Of a stretch of 42,612 bases of DNA, positions 23,114 to 31,043 are shown piece by piece; the stretch's first letter is position 1; the number at the start of each line of letters is the position of its first letter. The stretch comes from Acidobacteriota bacterium (GTDB lineage: Bacteria > Acidobacteriota > Terriglobia > Bryobacterales > Bryobacteraceae). The stretch spans positions 1 to 42,612 of the forward strand of contig JAFDVS010000064.1 in assembly GCA_018268935.1 (NCBI GenBank), read 5' to 3'. The translations under genes were made by a program, and so were the position numbers. The notes under the pieces were generated by a model. That model had not been told where the DNA came from, made no database searches, and worked only from the letters and a program-made list of their open reading frames with translations.

Positions 23114-25492
23114 ATGAACCCGGAGCGGCGCGCCGAACTGGATCGATACCTCGAACAGCTCATTGATCTCGACCACGCCGAGCGTGAAGCCGCCTTCGAA
23201 CAGCTCTGCCCCGATGAACAAACCCGGCGCCAGGTGATGGCGATGCTGGCCCGCTCCAACGAAGTGGCCACTCGCCTCGCCGGCGCCATCGAAACCTCTT
23301 CCCAACTCCTGCTCGACAACGGCCTCCGCGCGGACCGCCTCGGCGTCTACCGCCTCGTCCGCCAGATCGGCGCAGGCGGCATGGGCGCCGTCTACCTCGC
23401 CCAGCGCGCCGACGGCCAGTTCGAACAACAGGTGGCGGTCAAGCTCCTGCATCTGCCCATCGCATCGCAGGCCATGCGCGAACGCTTCCGCCAGGAGCGC
23501 CAGATACTGGCCGGCCTCCATCATCCCCACATCGCCCAACTGCTTGATGGCGGCGATGCCGAGCATGGCGCCCCTTACCTCGTCATGGAATTCGTCGATG
23601 GCGTGGACTTGGCGGCGCATACCGCCCTCCTCCCGCTCAAAGAGAAACTCAGGCTCTTCCTCCAGGTCTGCGACGCGGTGGAGTATGCCCACCGCCACCT
23701 CATCGTGCACCGCGACCTAAAGATGTCGAACATCCTCGTCACCCCCGACGGCCAGGTGAAACTCCTCGACTTCGGCATCGCCAAAGTCCTCCAGGCGGAC
23801 GGTGGCGCAGCCGGGCCCGGCACGCACATCATGACCCCGGAGTTCGCCAGCCCCGAACAGGTGCTCGGCCGTGAGATCACCACCCTCAGCGATGTCTACT
23901 CCCTCGGCATCGTCCTCTATATGCTCCTCACCGGCCAGAGCCCCTATCGCACCACCACCGGAGCGCCCGCCGAATTAGTCGAAGCCGTCGCCCGCCAGGA
24001 CGTGCCCCCGCCATCGCACGCCGCCAAGGCCATCGGCGATGAACTCGACAGCATCACGTTAAAGGCCGTCCGCAAAGAGCCCGAGCGCCGCTATCAATCC
24101 GTCTCCGAACTCGCTGCCGATCTCCGTGCCTACCTCGAAGGCCGCCCCGTCCTGGCCCGCCCCGATACCTTCGCCTATCGCGCCCGAAAGTTCGTCAGCC
24201 GCAATCCCTGGGGTGTCACGGCCACCGTTCTCGCTGCATTGCTGCTCGTCGCTTTCATCGGCACCGCCCTCGTCCAATCGCGCCGCCTCCAGCAGGAGCG
24301 CGACATCGCCCGCCATGAACGCGACAACGCCCAGTGGCTGTCCCGCTTCCTCATCGGCGTCTTTCAGGTGGCCGACCCGCGCGAAGGCGCAGGCGACAAG
24401 GTCACCGCCCGCGAGTTACTTGACCGAGGCGCCCGCCGCATGGCTGGCGAAACCAGCAATCCCGATCTACAGGCCCTCGTCGGCAGCACCATCGGCAAAG
24501 CCTATTACGGGCTGGGATTGCTCAAAGTGGCGGAGCGGACCGCCCTCGACGCCTACGCTGCCGCAGCCAGAGGAGCATCCAATGAAACACGCCTCCAGAC
24601 GCTCCAGGCCCTCGAAGATGTCTATCGCGAAATGTCCCAGCCCGCAAAGCTCATGCGCTTCGCCAGGGAACATGAACAACTGGCCGGACCCGGAGACAGC
24701 ATCGAGCGCGCCAAGGCCCTGTCGGAACAGGGTTCGGCCATGCTCGAAAGCCGGAAGTTCGACCAGGCCCGCCGCCTCCACGACGCCGCCTTGGCCATCC
24801 TGCAGCGTTTGGGCCGCGAGCGCACCGCCGAGGCCGGCACCATGTGGAACAACGCCGCCAACGCCGAATACATGGCCGGTGTCGCTCATTACCCCGCGGC
24901 CATGCAATGCGCCCGCAAGTCCGTCGAGATCCTCCGATCCACCGGCCCCAAGCCCGAGTTGCTTCTCGGCTTGAATTCCGTCGCCGTCGTCGCCATGTCG
25001 ATGAATGACTTCACCACCGCCGAACCGTTCGCCCTCGAAAGCCTCGCCCTCACGCGTCAGATCTATGGTGACAACCACCCCACCTCGGCCATGAACTACA
25101 ACAACCTTTGCGGGCTCTACACGCTGATGAAGCGGCCCCTCGATGCACTGCCCCATTGTCGCGCCGCGGTCGCTATCCGCAAAGAAACTTACCCCGCCGG
25201 CCATCGCTACATCGGCGTCAGCCTCAACAACCTCGGCAAGGCGCTGCTCGCCGCCCAACGTTGGGACGAAGCCGGGGCCAGCTACCGCGAGTCCTATGCC
25301 ATGCTCAAGAAGGACAGCACCGGACCCGCCGCGCGTGCCGTCGAAGGCATCGGCCACGCCTTGCGCGGCAAAGGCGAGTGGAAGGCCAGCTCACGCTATC
25401 TGCACGAAGCCCTCGACCGCTGGAAGAAGATCCCCAGCGTCAACACAGACGAGCTGCGGCGCATCGTCGCCGAGGTGGACTCGAAGCTCTAA
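23114..25492 (+). CDS. Membrane Ser/Thr protein kinase with C-terminal TPR region
   Basis: A PknB/Hanks-type kinase of 792 aa. The N-terminal ~75 residues are a helical lead (ELDRYLEQLIDLDHAEREAA) seen in the acidobacterial kinase group. Kinase landmarks are GAGGMGAVYLA (86-96), Lys110 in QVAVKLL, the catalytic loop HRDLKMSN (Asp201; Met replaces the usual Pro at 204), DFG (219-221) and FASPEQ in the activation segment. One membrane helix at about 367-387 (GVTATVLAALLLVAFIGTALV) leads to an outer region of TPR-like repeats (ARRLHDAALAILQRLG, PLDALPHCRAAVAIRKETY). It phosphorylates Ser/Thr in the cytosol under control of the sensor region. The stop overlaps by four bases that of the convergent sigma factor gene, a pairing common in this group. 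Confidence 0.93.
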   Translation: MNPERRAELDRYLEQLIDLDHAEREAAFEQLCPDEQTRRQVMAMLARSNEVATRLAGAIETSSQLLLDNGLRADRLGVYRLVRQIGAGGMGAVYLAQRADGQFEQQVAVKLLHLPIASQAMRERFRQERQILAGLHHPHIAQLLDGGDAEHGAPYLVMEFVDGVDLAAHTALLPLKEKLRLFLQVCDAVEYAHRHLIVHRDLKMSNILVTPDGQVKLLDFGIAKVLQADGGAAGPGTHIMTPEFASPEQVLGREITTLSDVYSLGIVLYMLLTGQSPYRTTTGAPAELVEAVARQDVPPPSHAAKAIGDELDSITLKAVRKEPERRYQSVSELAADLRAYLEGRPVLARPDTFAYRARKFVSRNPWGVTATVLAALLLVAFIGTALVQSRRLQQERDIARHERDNAQWLSRFLIGVFQVADPREGAGDKVTARELLDRGARRMAGETSNPDLQALVGSTIGKAYYGLGLLKVAERTALDAYAAAARGASNETRLQTLQALEDVYREMSQPAKLMRFAREHEQLAGPGDSIERAKALSEQGSAMLESRKFDQARRLHDAALAILQRLGRERTAEAGTMWNNAANAEYMAGVAHYPAAMQCARKSVEILRSTGPKPELLLGLNSVAVVAMSMNDFTTAEPFALESLALTRQIYGDNHPTSAMNYNNLCGLYTLMKRPLDALPHCRAAVAIRKETYPAGHRYIGVSLNNLGKALLAAQRWDEAGASYRESYAMLKKDSTGPAARAVEGIGHALRGKGEWKASSRYLHEALDRWKKIPSVNTDELRRIVAEVDSKL

Positions 25493-26061
25493 CCCGTAGG
25501 CCCCAGCAGTTCCCCCAACCAAGCTTCCCCCATCCGCATTTCCCGCCGCACCGTCTCCGTCGATACGCTCAGCACCTCGGCCGTCTCCTCCGCGCTCAAG
25601 CCTCCAAAGTAACGAAGTTCGATAATCTGCGCCCGCCGCGGATAGAGTTGCGCCAGCCGGTCCAGCGCCTCGTTCAGATCGAGCAGATCCATCGAACCGC
25701 GGCTGTCAGCCGCTTCCACGTTGTCCTCTAGCGTCTCCACCGCTCCGCCCCCGCGGCGCTGCGCCTGCATCCGCCGCGCCCCATCCACAAGGATCTGGCG
25801 CATGGCCCGCGACGACACCGCAAAAAAATGGACCCGGCTCTGTATCTCCGGATGCGTTTGCCCCGCCAGCCGCAGATACAAATCGTGAACCAGCGTGGTG
25901 CCGCGCGCCGGTGTCCCGAACTGGCCCCGCACCATGTTCCGCGCCAGCCGTCTGAGGTCGTCGTAAACCAGCGGGATCAGGCGGTCCAGAGCAGAAGTGT
26001 CGCCTCCACGCCATGCTTCTAGAAGCTGGGTTACATCCGCCATTCCCGCACAGTCTAGCAT
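25489..26061 (-). CDS. ECF-type RNA polymerase sigma factor (TIGR02999-like)
   Basis: A 190-residue sigma-70-family factor with region 2 (ALDRLIPLVYDDLRRLARNM, LVHDLYLRLA, RVHFFAVSSRAMRQILVDGA) and a region 4 helix-turn-helix (YPRRAQIIELRYFGGLSAEE, TAEVLSVSTETVRREMR). The order and the DLR..AR and FFA.ASRAMR segments are those of the acidobacterial/planctomycetal TIGR02999 subgroup, which is genetically linked to Ser/Thr kinases. AAGGAGG lies 13 bases before the ATG at 26061; the family consensus would favour the ATG at 26043 (MADVTQLL). No anti-sigma gene is beside it. Control by phosphorylation from the convergent kinase is inferred from the pairing. It directs transcription of an unknown regulon. 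Confidence 0.92.
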   Translation of the reverse strand: MLDCAGMADVTQLLEAWRGGDTSALDRLIPLVYDDLRRLARNMVRGQFGTPARGTTLVHDLYLRLAGQTHPEIQSRVHFFAVSSRAMRQILVDGARRMQAQRRGGGAVETLEDNVEAADSRGSMDLLDLNEALDRLAQLYPRRAQIIELRYFGGLSAEETAEVLSVSTETVRREMRMGEAWLGELLGPTG

Positions 26062-26106
26062 GACGCCGTTCCCGCCTCCTTCCTGATAGAATCAATACTT
26101 ATCACC

Positions 26107-26622
26107 GTGGGGCAAGCGCCAACACATCTAGTCGCCGTCTATCCCGGCTCCTTCGATCCGATCACCAACGGGCACCTCGACCTCATTGAGCGCAGCTCTC
26201 GCTTCGTCTCCCGTCTGATCGTGGGCGTGCTGCAGAACGAATCCAAGCAGCCCCTCTTCTCGCTCGAAGAACGCGCCGACATGATGCGCCTCGCCGTCGC
26301 CAAGTACACCAACGTCGAAGTCGATACCTTCGATGGCTTGCTTGTCGAATACGCCGCCGCCAAGAATGCTTCCTTAATCGTCCGCGGCATTCGCGCCGTC
26401 TCCGACTACGAGTATGAATTGCAGATGGCGCTCATGAATCGCAAGCTGCGCCCCAACATCGAAACCGTGTTTATGATGGCCTCCGAGGCCCACTCCTTCG
26501 TCAGCTCCCGCCTGGTGAAGGAAGTGATCAAACTGGGTGGGAACATCGGCGGCCTTGTGCCGCCATTCGTCGAGCAGCGTTTGAAAGACCGCTTGTTCGC
26601 ACACAGCGCTTGGAAAGGGTAA
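26107..26622 (+). CDS. coaD: Phosphopantetheine adenylyltransferase
   Basis: CoaD joins 4'-phosphopantetheine and ATP to make dephospho-CoA, the penultimate step of CoA synthesis, in the cytosol. The 171-residue protein has the nucleotidyltransferase motif YPGSFDPITNGHLDLIERS, LIVGVLQNESKQPLFSLEER, IVRGIRAVSDYEYELQMALM with the conserved Arg, and SFVSSRLVKEVIKLGGNI near the end, all diagnostic. The start is a GTG at 26107; the preceding TAGAAT (26087-26092) could be a -10 box only about 15 bases before the start, hinting at a very short leader. It is followed on the same strand by an aminotransferase whose TTG is six bases after the stop, so an operon with it and manA is likely. Confidence 0.97.
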   Translation: MGQAPTHLVAVYPGSFDPITNGHLDLIERSSRFVSRLIVGVLQNESKQPLFSLEERADMMRLAVAKYTNVEVDTFDGLLVEYAAAKNASLIVRGIRAVSDYEYELQMALMNRKLRPNIETVFMMASEAHSFVSSRLVKEVIKLGGNIGGLVPPFVEQRLKDRLFAHSAWKG

Positions 26623-26627
26623 CCGCA

Positions 26628-27818
26628 TTGAGTACAACAGCAGCAGCACTCGCTGATCGCATCTCTCTGATCAGCGAATCTTCCACCATGAAAGTGGCCG
26701 CCGCCGCGGACAAACTGCGCCGCGCCGGAGTGGATGTCGTCGACTTCGGAGCCGGTGAGCCGGACTTCCCTACCCCCGACAACATCAAGGAAGCGGCCAT
26801 CCGCTCCATTCACGCCAACTTCACCAAATACACTCCCGCCGGTGGCACTCAGGAGTTGAAGGAAGCCATCTGCGAACGCCATGCCAAAGATTTCGGTACC
26901 AGCTACAAGACCAACGAGTGCATCGTCACCGTCGGCGGCAAGCACGTCATCTTCAACCTCATGCAGGTGCTCATTAACCACGGCGATGAAGTAGTCATTC
27001 CCGTGCCCTACTGGGTCACCTACAAGGACGTCGTCAACTATGCCGGCGGCAAGTGCGTGTTCGTTGACACCGACGAGGACGCGGGCTTCACGCTCACCGC
27101 GGACATGATTGAGCCCCATCTCACGAACCGCACCAAGCTCGTCATCATCAATTCGCCTTCGAACCCCAGCGGCGCCGTGATCGAGAAGGAAGAGTTCGAA
27201 AAGATCTTCAAACTCACCTCCAGCCGCGGCATCTACCTCATGACCGACGAATGCTACTGCCACTTCCTCTATGGCAGTGAGCCGTTCAGCATTGCCGCTC
27301 TTCCCGGCGCGAAGGAGTCCGTGCTGGTCGCCGGGTCGCTCTCGAAAACCTACGCCATGACAGGCTGGCGCATCGGCTTCGGCCTCGCTCCCGCCGCGGT
27401 CATCAGCGCCATCGGCAAGCTGCAAAGCCACATGACTTCGAACCCCACGTCGATCGCTCAGAAGGCCGGCGTCGAAGCTCTCCGCGGACCGCAGGAGTCC
27501 GTGCAGCAGATGCTCGGCGAATACCGCACCCGCCGCGACTATGTGCTGGGCCGGCTGCGCGCCATGCCCGGCGTCAAAGTGGCCGATCCCAAAGGCGCCT
27601 TCTACGCCTACCCGAACATCGGCGTCGCCTTCGGCAAGGGCGGCATCCAGAGCTCCATGGACTTCTCCGAGAAGCTCCTGGAGCAGGCCAAGGTTGCCGT
27701 GGTTCCGGGTGAAGCCTTCGGAACCGAAAAGCATGTCCGCATCTCCTACGCCGCTTCCATGGAAGACCTCACCCGCGGCCTCGATCGCATTGAAACCTTC
27801 CTTAAGGAGCTGCGCTAA
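26628..27818 (+). CDS. Class I aminotransferase (aspartate / aromatic type, subgroup I-beta-like)
   Basis: A fold-type I PLP enzyme of 396 aa. Markers are the N-terminal DFGAGEPDFPTP, TKYTPAGGTQELKEAI, SPSNPSGAV, the PLP-Lys motif SLSKTYAMTGWRIGF with Lys240, and RISYA with the carboxylate-binding Arg near the end. It is close to the Thermus-type aspartate aminotransferases, several of which also transaminate prephenate; substrate preference is not determinable here. I start at the TTG at 26628, six bases after the coaD stop, with AAAGGG in front; a TTG at 26610 would lie inside coaD. The stop abuts the TTG of manA, so the two are translationally close-coupled. Confidence 0.92.
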   Translation: MSTTAAALADRISLISESSTMKVAAAADKLRRAGVDVVDFGAGEPDFPTPDNIKEAAIRSIHANFTKYTPAGGTQELKEAICERHAKDFGTSYKTNECIVTVGGKHVIFNLMQVLINHGDEVVIPVPYWVTYKDVVNYAGGKCVFVDTDEDAGFTLTADMIEPHLTNRTKLVIINSPSNPSGAVIEKEEFEKIFKLTSSRGIYLMTDECYCHFLYGSEPFSIAALPGAKESVLVAGSLSKTYAMTGWRIGFGLAPAAVISAIGKLQSHMTSNPTSIAQKAGVEALRGPQESVQQMLGEYRTRRDYVLGRLRAMPGVKVADPKGAFYAYPNIGVAFGKGGIQSSMDFSEKLLEQAKVAVVPGEAFGTEKHVRISYAASMEDLTRGLDRIETFLKELR

Positions 27819-28586
27819 TTGCCCAACATTGATCGTGTAGCCCCGTCGTTCCAGGAGAAAATCTGGGGATCGACGGGGCTTGCCCCGTGGTTTCCGGAAC
27901 CGGACCAGAAGATAGGTGAAGTGTGGTTCGATTCGCCGAACCTCCCATTGATCAAGTTTCTCTTCACCACGGAGCGGCTCTCAGTGCAGGTGCATCCCTG
28001 GGATGCCTTTGCCCGCGAGCACGAAGGATCGAACGGCAAGACCGAGATGTGGCACATCCTCCGTGCCGGGCCCGGCGCGAAGGTGGCAGCCGGTTTCCGC
28101 GAGCCGATCACGAAGGATGCCGTGCGCGATGGCGCGCTTTCCGGAACCATTGAGGCAATGTTGAATTGGGTCATGGTGCGGCCCGGCGACACCATCTTCA
28201 TCCCCGCCGGCACGGTGCATGCAGTTGGCGCCGGCCTCGCGATGTGCGAGATCCAGCAGCATTCCGACATCACCTACCGGCTGTACGATTACGGCCGTCC
28301 GCGTGAGCTGCATCTGGACAAAGCGCTCGAAGTCTCCAGTCTCGGACCGTGCACGGCCCGAGCCACTTTGCCCGTAAAGTGCCCCTACTTCCACACCGAG
28401 AAACTGGAAGTGCGGGAGGAGTTGCGCAAGGACCCAATGGACCGCGTCTCCGGCCTCATCGTGCTTGCCGGCGAAGGGCTCATCAACGGCGAACCCTTCC
28501 TCCCCGGCGAAGTCTACGAACTGCCCGCGGGCAACGAACTGCTGGTGCGCGGCACTGGCACCATCCTGCGTACCTTCATTCCGTAG
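27819..28586 (+). CDS. manA: Mannose-6-phosphate isomerase, class I
   Basis: A cupin-fold, zinc-dependent isomerase of 255 aa interconverting mannose-6-phosphate and fructose-6-phosphate, feeding GDP-mannose and surface glycans. Metal ligands are visible in SVQVHPWD (Gln57, His59), GKTEMWHIL (Glu76) and FIPAGTVHAVG (His134). The substrate-site segment EIQQHSDITYRLYDYGR is characteristic. It is shorter than the enteric enzyme, matching the compact type found in many bacteria. The start is a TTG directly after the aminotransferase stop. It ends one base before the convergent large hypothetical gene. The genes coaD, aminotransferase and manA form a co-directional set with non-ATG starts throughout. 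No terminator is visible after manA. Confidence 0.93.
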   Translation: MPNIDRVAPSFQEKIWGSTGLAPWFPEPDQKIGEVWFDSPNLPLIKFLFTTERLSVQVHPWDAFAREHEGSNGKTEMWHILRAGPGAKVAAGFREPITKDAVRDGALSGTIEAMLNWVMVRPGDTIFIPAGTVHAVGAGLAMCEIQQHSDITYRLYDYGRPRELHLDKALEVSSLGPCTARATLPVKCPYFHTEKLEVREELRKDPMDRVSGLIVLAGEGLINGEPFLPGEVYELPAGNELLVRGTGTILRTFIP

Positions 28587-28587
28587 G

Positions 28588-30903
28588 TCACCCCTTTGCG
28601 TCCACCAAGGCCTTCTGGTCCTCTAGCAATTTCTGCAGCAGATCCTTGGCATCGGACGGCGAGAGTTCCGCCTTCTTGATGAGTTCGGAGAGCACCGAAG
28701 ACAAGGTGCTTGCTGGTGCATCGGCCAGTTCCTTAATCCCCAGCGCGGCAAACGCTGTAGTCACCATATCCTTCAGGTCCCCCACCTTCGTTACCCCTCC
28801 GTCAGTCGAAGGCGAAGGTGCCGGTGCCTCATCCTTGCAGCCGCAATCGGTCCAATTCCAGTTGGTGCTCTCGTCGATCTTTTCACACGTGCCGCAACGG
28901 CCGAGGATCCCCTCACAATGCACGCCCGGCGTAGGGAGTGTGGTCATATGCGTGGATTCGACTGGTTCATCGGGCGGATTGATCTCCCCGGCTGCGTAGA
29001 CAAGGTGGTTGCCGAATACGGTCAAGGGCGTCAAATCGATGTGGTCGAGAAGGTACGACCCGTCGGACAATCGGCAGCAGGCCCAACGGGCGATGCGTTC
29101 GTCGCGGGACTCCGCCATCGCGATCAGGGTGCTGTAGTACCGGCTGTGGGTGTTGAGGTGACCCACCAGCTTCTGAATGCAGCAGTTGCCGGCTTCACTG
29201 TTCGGACTGACTGGCAAAGGGAAGGACGTTCCATTTGGCGACAAAGGCAGCAGACCATCGGCCAGCGTGATCGCCTCTCCGCCTAAGTCAACGTTGAGTC
29301 CCTGAACGGCGCCACCAAAGGATGCCAAGGTGATTGTGGCAAGTTCATCGCGCCGAATCGGAGTATCCAGCGAAACTTCGAACCAGAATTTCTCCCCTGC
29401 CGAGAGGTCAAGGGTTTGTACTTGGAATGGGCCAAGCACGGTTCCGTCAGTCAACTTCAACGTGACGGTAAACACTTTCGATTTCATGCCGAATGGGCCA
29501 TCGGAAAAGAGATTGGTCGCAAAAAAGCGCAAGGTCTTCACGCTTTTCTTCTTACCGCAGAACAGGTATTCAGCCAGTCCGTCGAAGCAGCTATCGAGTG
29601 ACTCGTCGAGCAAAGCATCTCGCAGCACCTGCGAGTAACGGTAGGCCTTGGCGGCGTCGAACACGACGGCGCTGTCGAATGGCAGAAGCAGCACCGGCCG
29701 TTCACCCAGATAGGAGGTGGTCACCTCGTAGTTCTGATCAATCTGGTAGTAGTTGAGCGTAAGGGTGTGGCAATGGTTGTTATTGCGGATGGTCCTTCCT
29801 TGAAAGGTGCGCGTCTCGTTCACGGCGCTTTGAAAAACAACGGTGCTGCGAGCCGATGCCACTTGACCCGCTTCCTGCCGGATCCGTTCTGAAAAAACCT
29901 GCGTCGTGCCGGCGGCGATATCCGTCGAGTTCTTCGTCGCGCTGAAGCCCCCTCCGAGTATCCCCGTCAAATCGTGAGCGTAGGAAAGTTTCGATGTGAT
30001 ATCTGAGGTGAACTTGATGGGAAGCTCACTGGCCAGCCAATCCGCCGGAGAGATACTCGTCTTGTTCTCGCCCGAGCCGCTGATGTTCTGGTTGCTCTTC
30101 CCCGTTGCGGCGATCTGCCACGCGGAGGTCTTCTGTTTGGAGGCCAGGTTCATGGTCTCATTCAGCAGTTGATTGCGGTCGGACGCCTGCCATTCAAAGA
30201 CGTTCTCCATCTTCGAGGAATCGAGCGAGGCCACCTCGCGCCTCTGCCATCCGGCGATGGAAACGCTGACCTGCTCGCAAGGGGCGAGTGGAACGGTATT
30301 GAGCAGGGATCCAATGGAGTATCCCGCGGGAGTCCACCTGACGGAGTACGTCAGCATCCGTCCCGCAACCACGGGAAGCCGGCCTTCGCAAGCCTGATCC
30401 GTCGGCTGGCACGTGTTCGCGATCACCTGGAAGGCTTCGAACTCTTGTGTTGTGAAGGAGGACGGGACCAGTTGCGTGCAAAGACCCTTGCCGCTATTGG
30501 GAACGAAACCGACCGATGCAGGAGAAATCATCTTGTCGACAAGATCAGGGCGTACGATTGCCGGAAGAGTAACTGGGCTGTCCAGATCGTCGAGGTCAGT
30601 TGGAGATACACGAACCATGTGTGCCGAGTTGAGCATTGCTTCGCTTGTCACATCCAGAGTAAGCTCCGCCGGCTTCTGTGCGTTCAGCGAAACGAGGACT
30701 TTACCTGACCTTGGCTTGCCAATTCGGAAGGAAACGTATCCAGCGGCGTCTGTCTGCAGGGTGCCCAGACGCCGGCGGCTACCGGCGGGGCCGCCCACTT
30801 CCTCAAGGCCAACAATGACGCCCGGTAAAGGCTTCGCGGTCCGTTCGTCGAGAACAAATAGACGGACTGGCAGTTCATTCTTTCCTGTGTCTTTGCAGTT
30901 CAT
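28588..30903 (-). CDS. Large hypothetical protein with N-terminal transthyretin/CNA_B-like domain, 771 aa
   Basis: I do not recognise the whole protein. Residues about 8-90 look like a carboxypeptidase-regulatory/CNA_B-type beta domain (RLFVLDERTAKPLPGVIVGL, GTLQTDAAGYVSFRIG). The long middle contains helical segments (QLLNETMNLASKQKTSAWQI, SERIRQEAGQVASARSTVVF) and RTIRNNNHCHTLTLNYYQID, a motif I have seen in other uncharacterised bacterial proteins. Toward the end is a Cys-rich patch with GILGRCGTCEKIDES and WTDCGCKD, then a helical tail (VLSELIKKAELSPSDAKDLL). There is no signal peptide or membrane helix. I chose the ATG at 30903 (MNCKDTGKNEL) with AAAGGG in front; the frame is open to 30981. 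Codon bias is weaker than in neighbouring genes, suggesting recent acquisition. It stands alone and converges on manA. Confidence 0.75.
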   Translation of the reverse strand: MNCKDTGKNELPVRLFVLDERTAKPLPGVIVGLEEVGGPAGSRRRLGTLQTDAAGYVSFRIGKPRSGKVLVSLNAQKPAELTLDVTSEAMLNSAHMVRVSPTDLDDLDSPVTLPAIVRPDLVDKMISPASVGFVPNSGKGLCTQLVPSSFTTQEFEAFQVIANTCQPTDQACEGRLPVVAGRMLTYSVRWTPAGYSIGSLLNTVPLAPCEQVSVSIAGWQRREVASLDSSKMENVFEWQASDRNQLLNETMNLASKQKTSAWQIAATGKSNQNISGSGENKTSISPADWLASELPIKFTSDITSKLSYAHDLTGILGGGFSATKNSTDIAAGTTQVFSERIRQEAGQVASARSTVVFQSAVNETRTFQGRTIRNNNHCHTLTLNYYQIDQNYEVTTSYLGERPVLLLPFDSAVVFDAAKAYRYSQVLRDALLDESLDSCFDGLAEYLFCGKKKSVKTLRFFATNLFSDGPFGMKSKVFTVTLKLTDGTVLGPFQVQTLDLSAGEKFWFEVSLDTPIRRDELATITLASFGGAVQGLNVDLGGEAITLADGLLPLSPNGTSFPLPVSPNSEAGNCCIQKLVGHLNTHSRYYSTLIAMAESRDERIARWACCRLSDGSYLLDHIDLTPLTVFGNHLVYAAGEINPPDEPVESTHMTTLPTPGVHCEGILGRCGTCEKIDESTNWNWTDCGCKDEAPAPSPSTDGGVTKVGDLKDMVTTAFAALGIKELADAPASTLSSVLSELIKKAELSPSDAKDLLQKLLEDQKALVDAKG

Positions 30904-31043
30904 GTGATGCCCTTTCTTTGAAACCGGGAACTTTCCGCTTCCCCAACACTGAAAGCGGACGATGATCCGGTTCGGGGTCACCCACTCGATATTCCGTAAA
31001 TTTGCGGAGAGACTGCCCGCCCTTCCTCCCCTAATATAAGATT

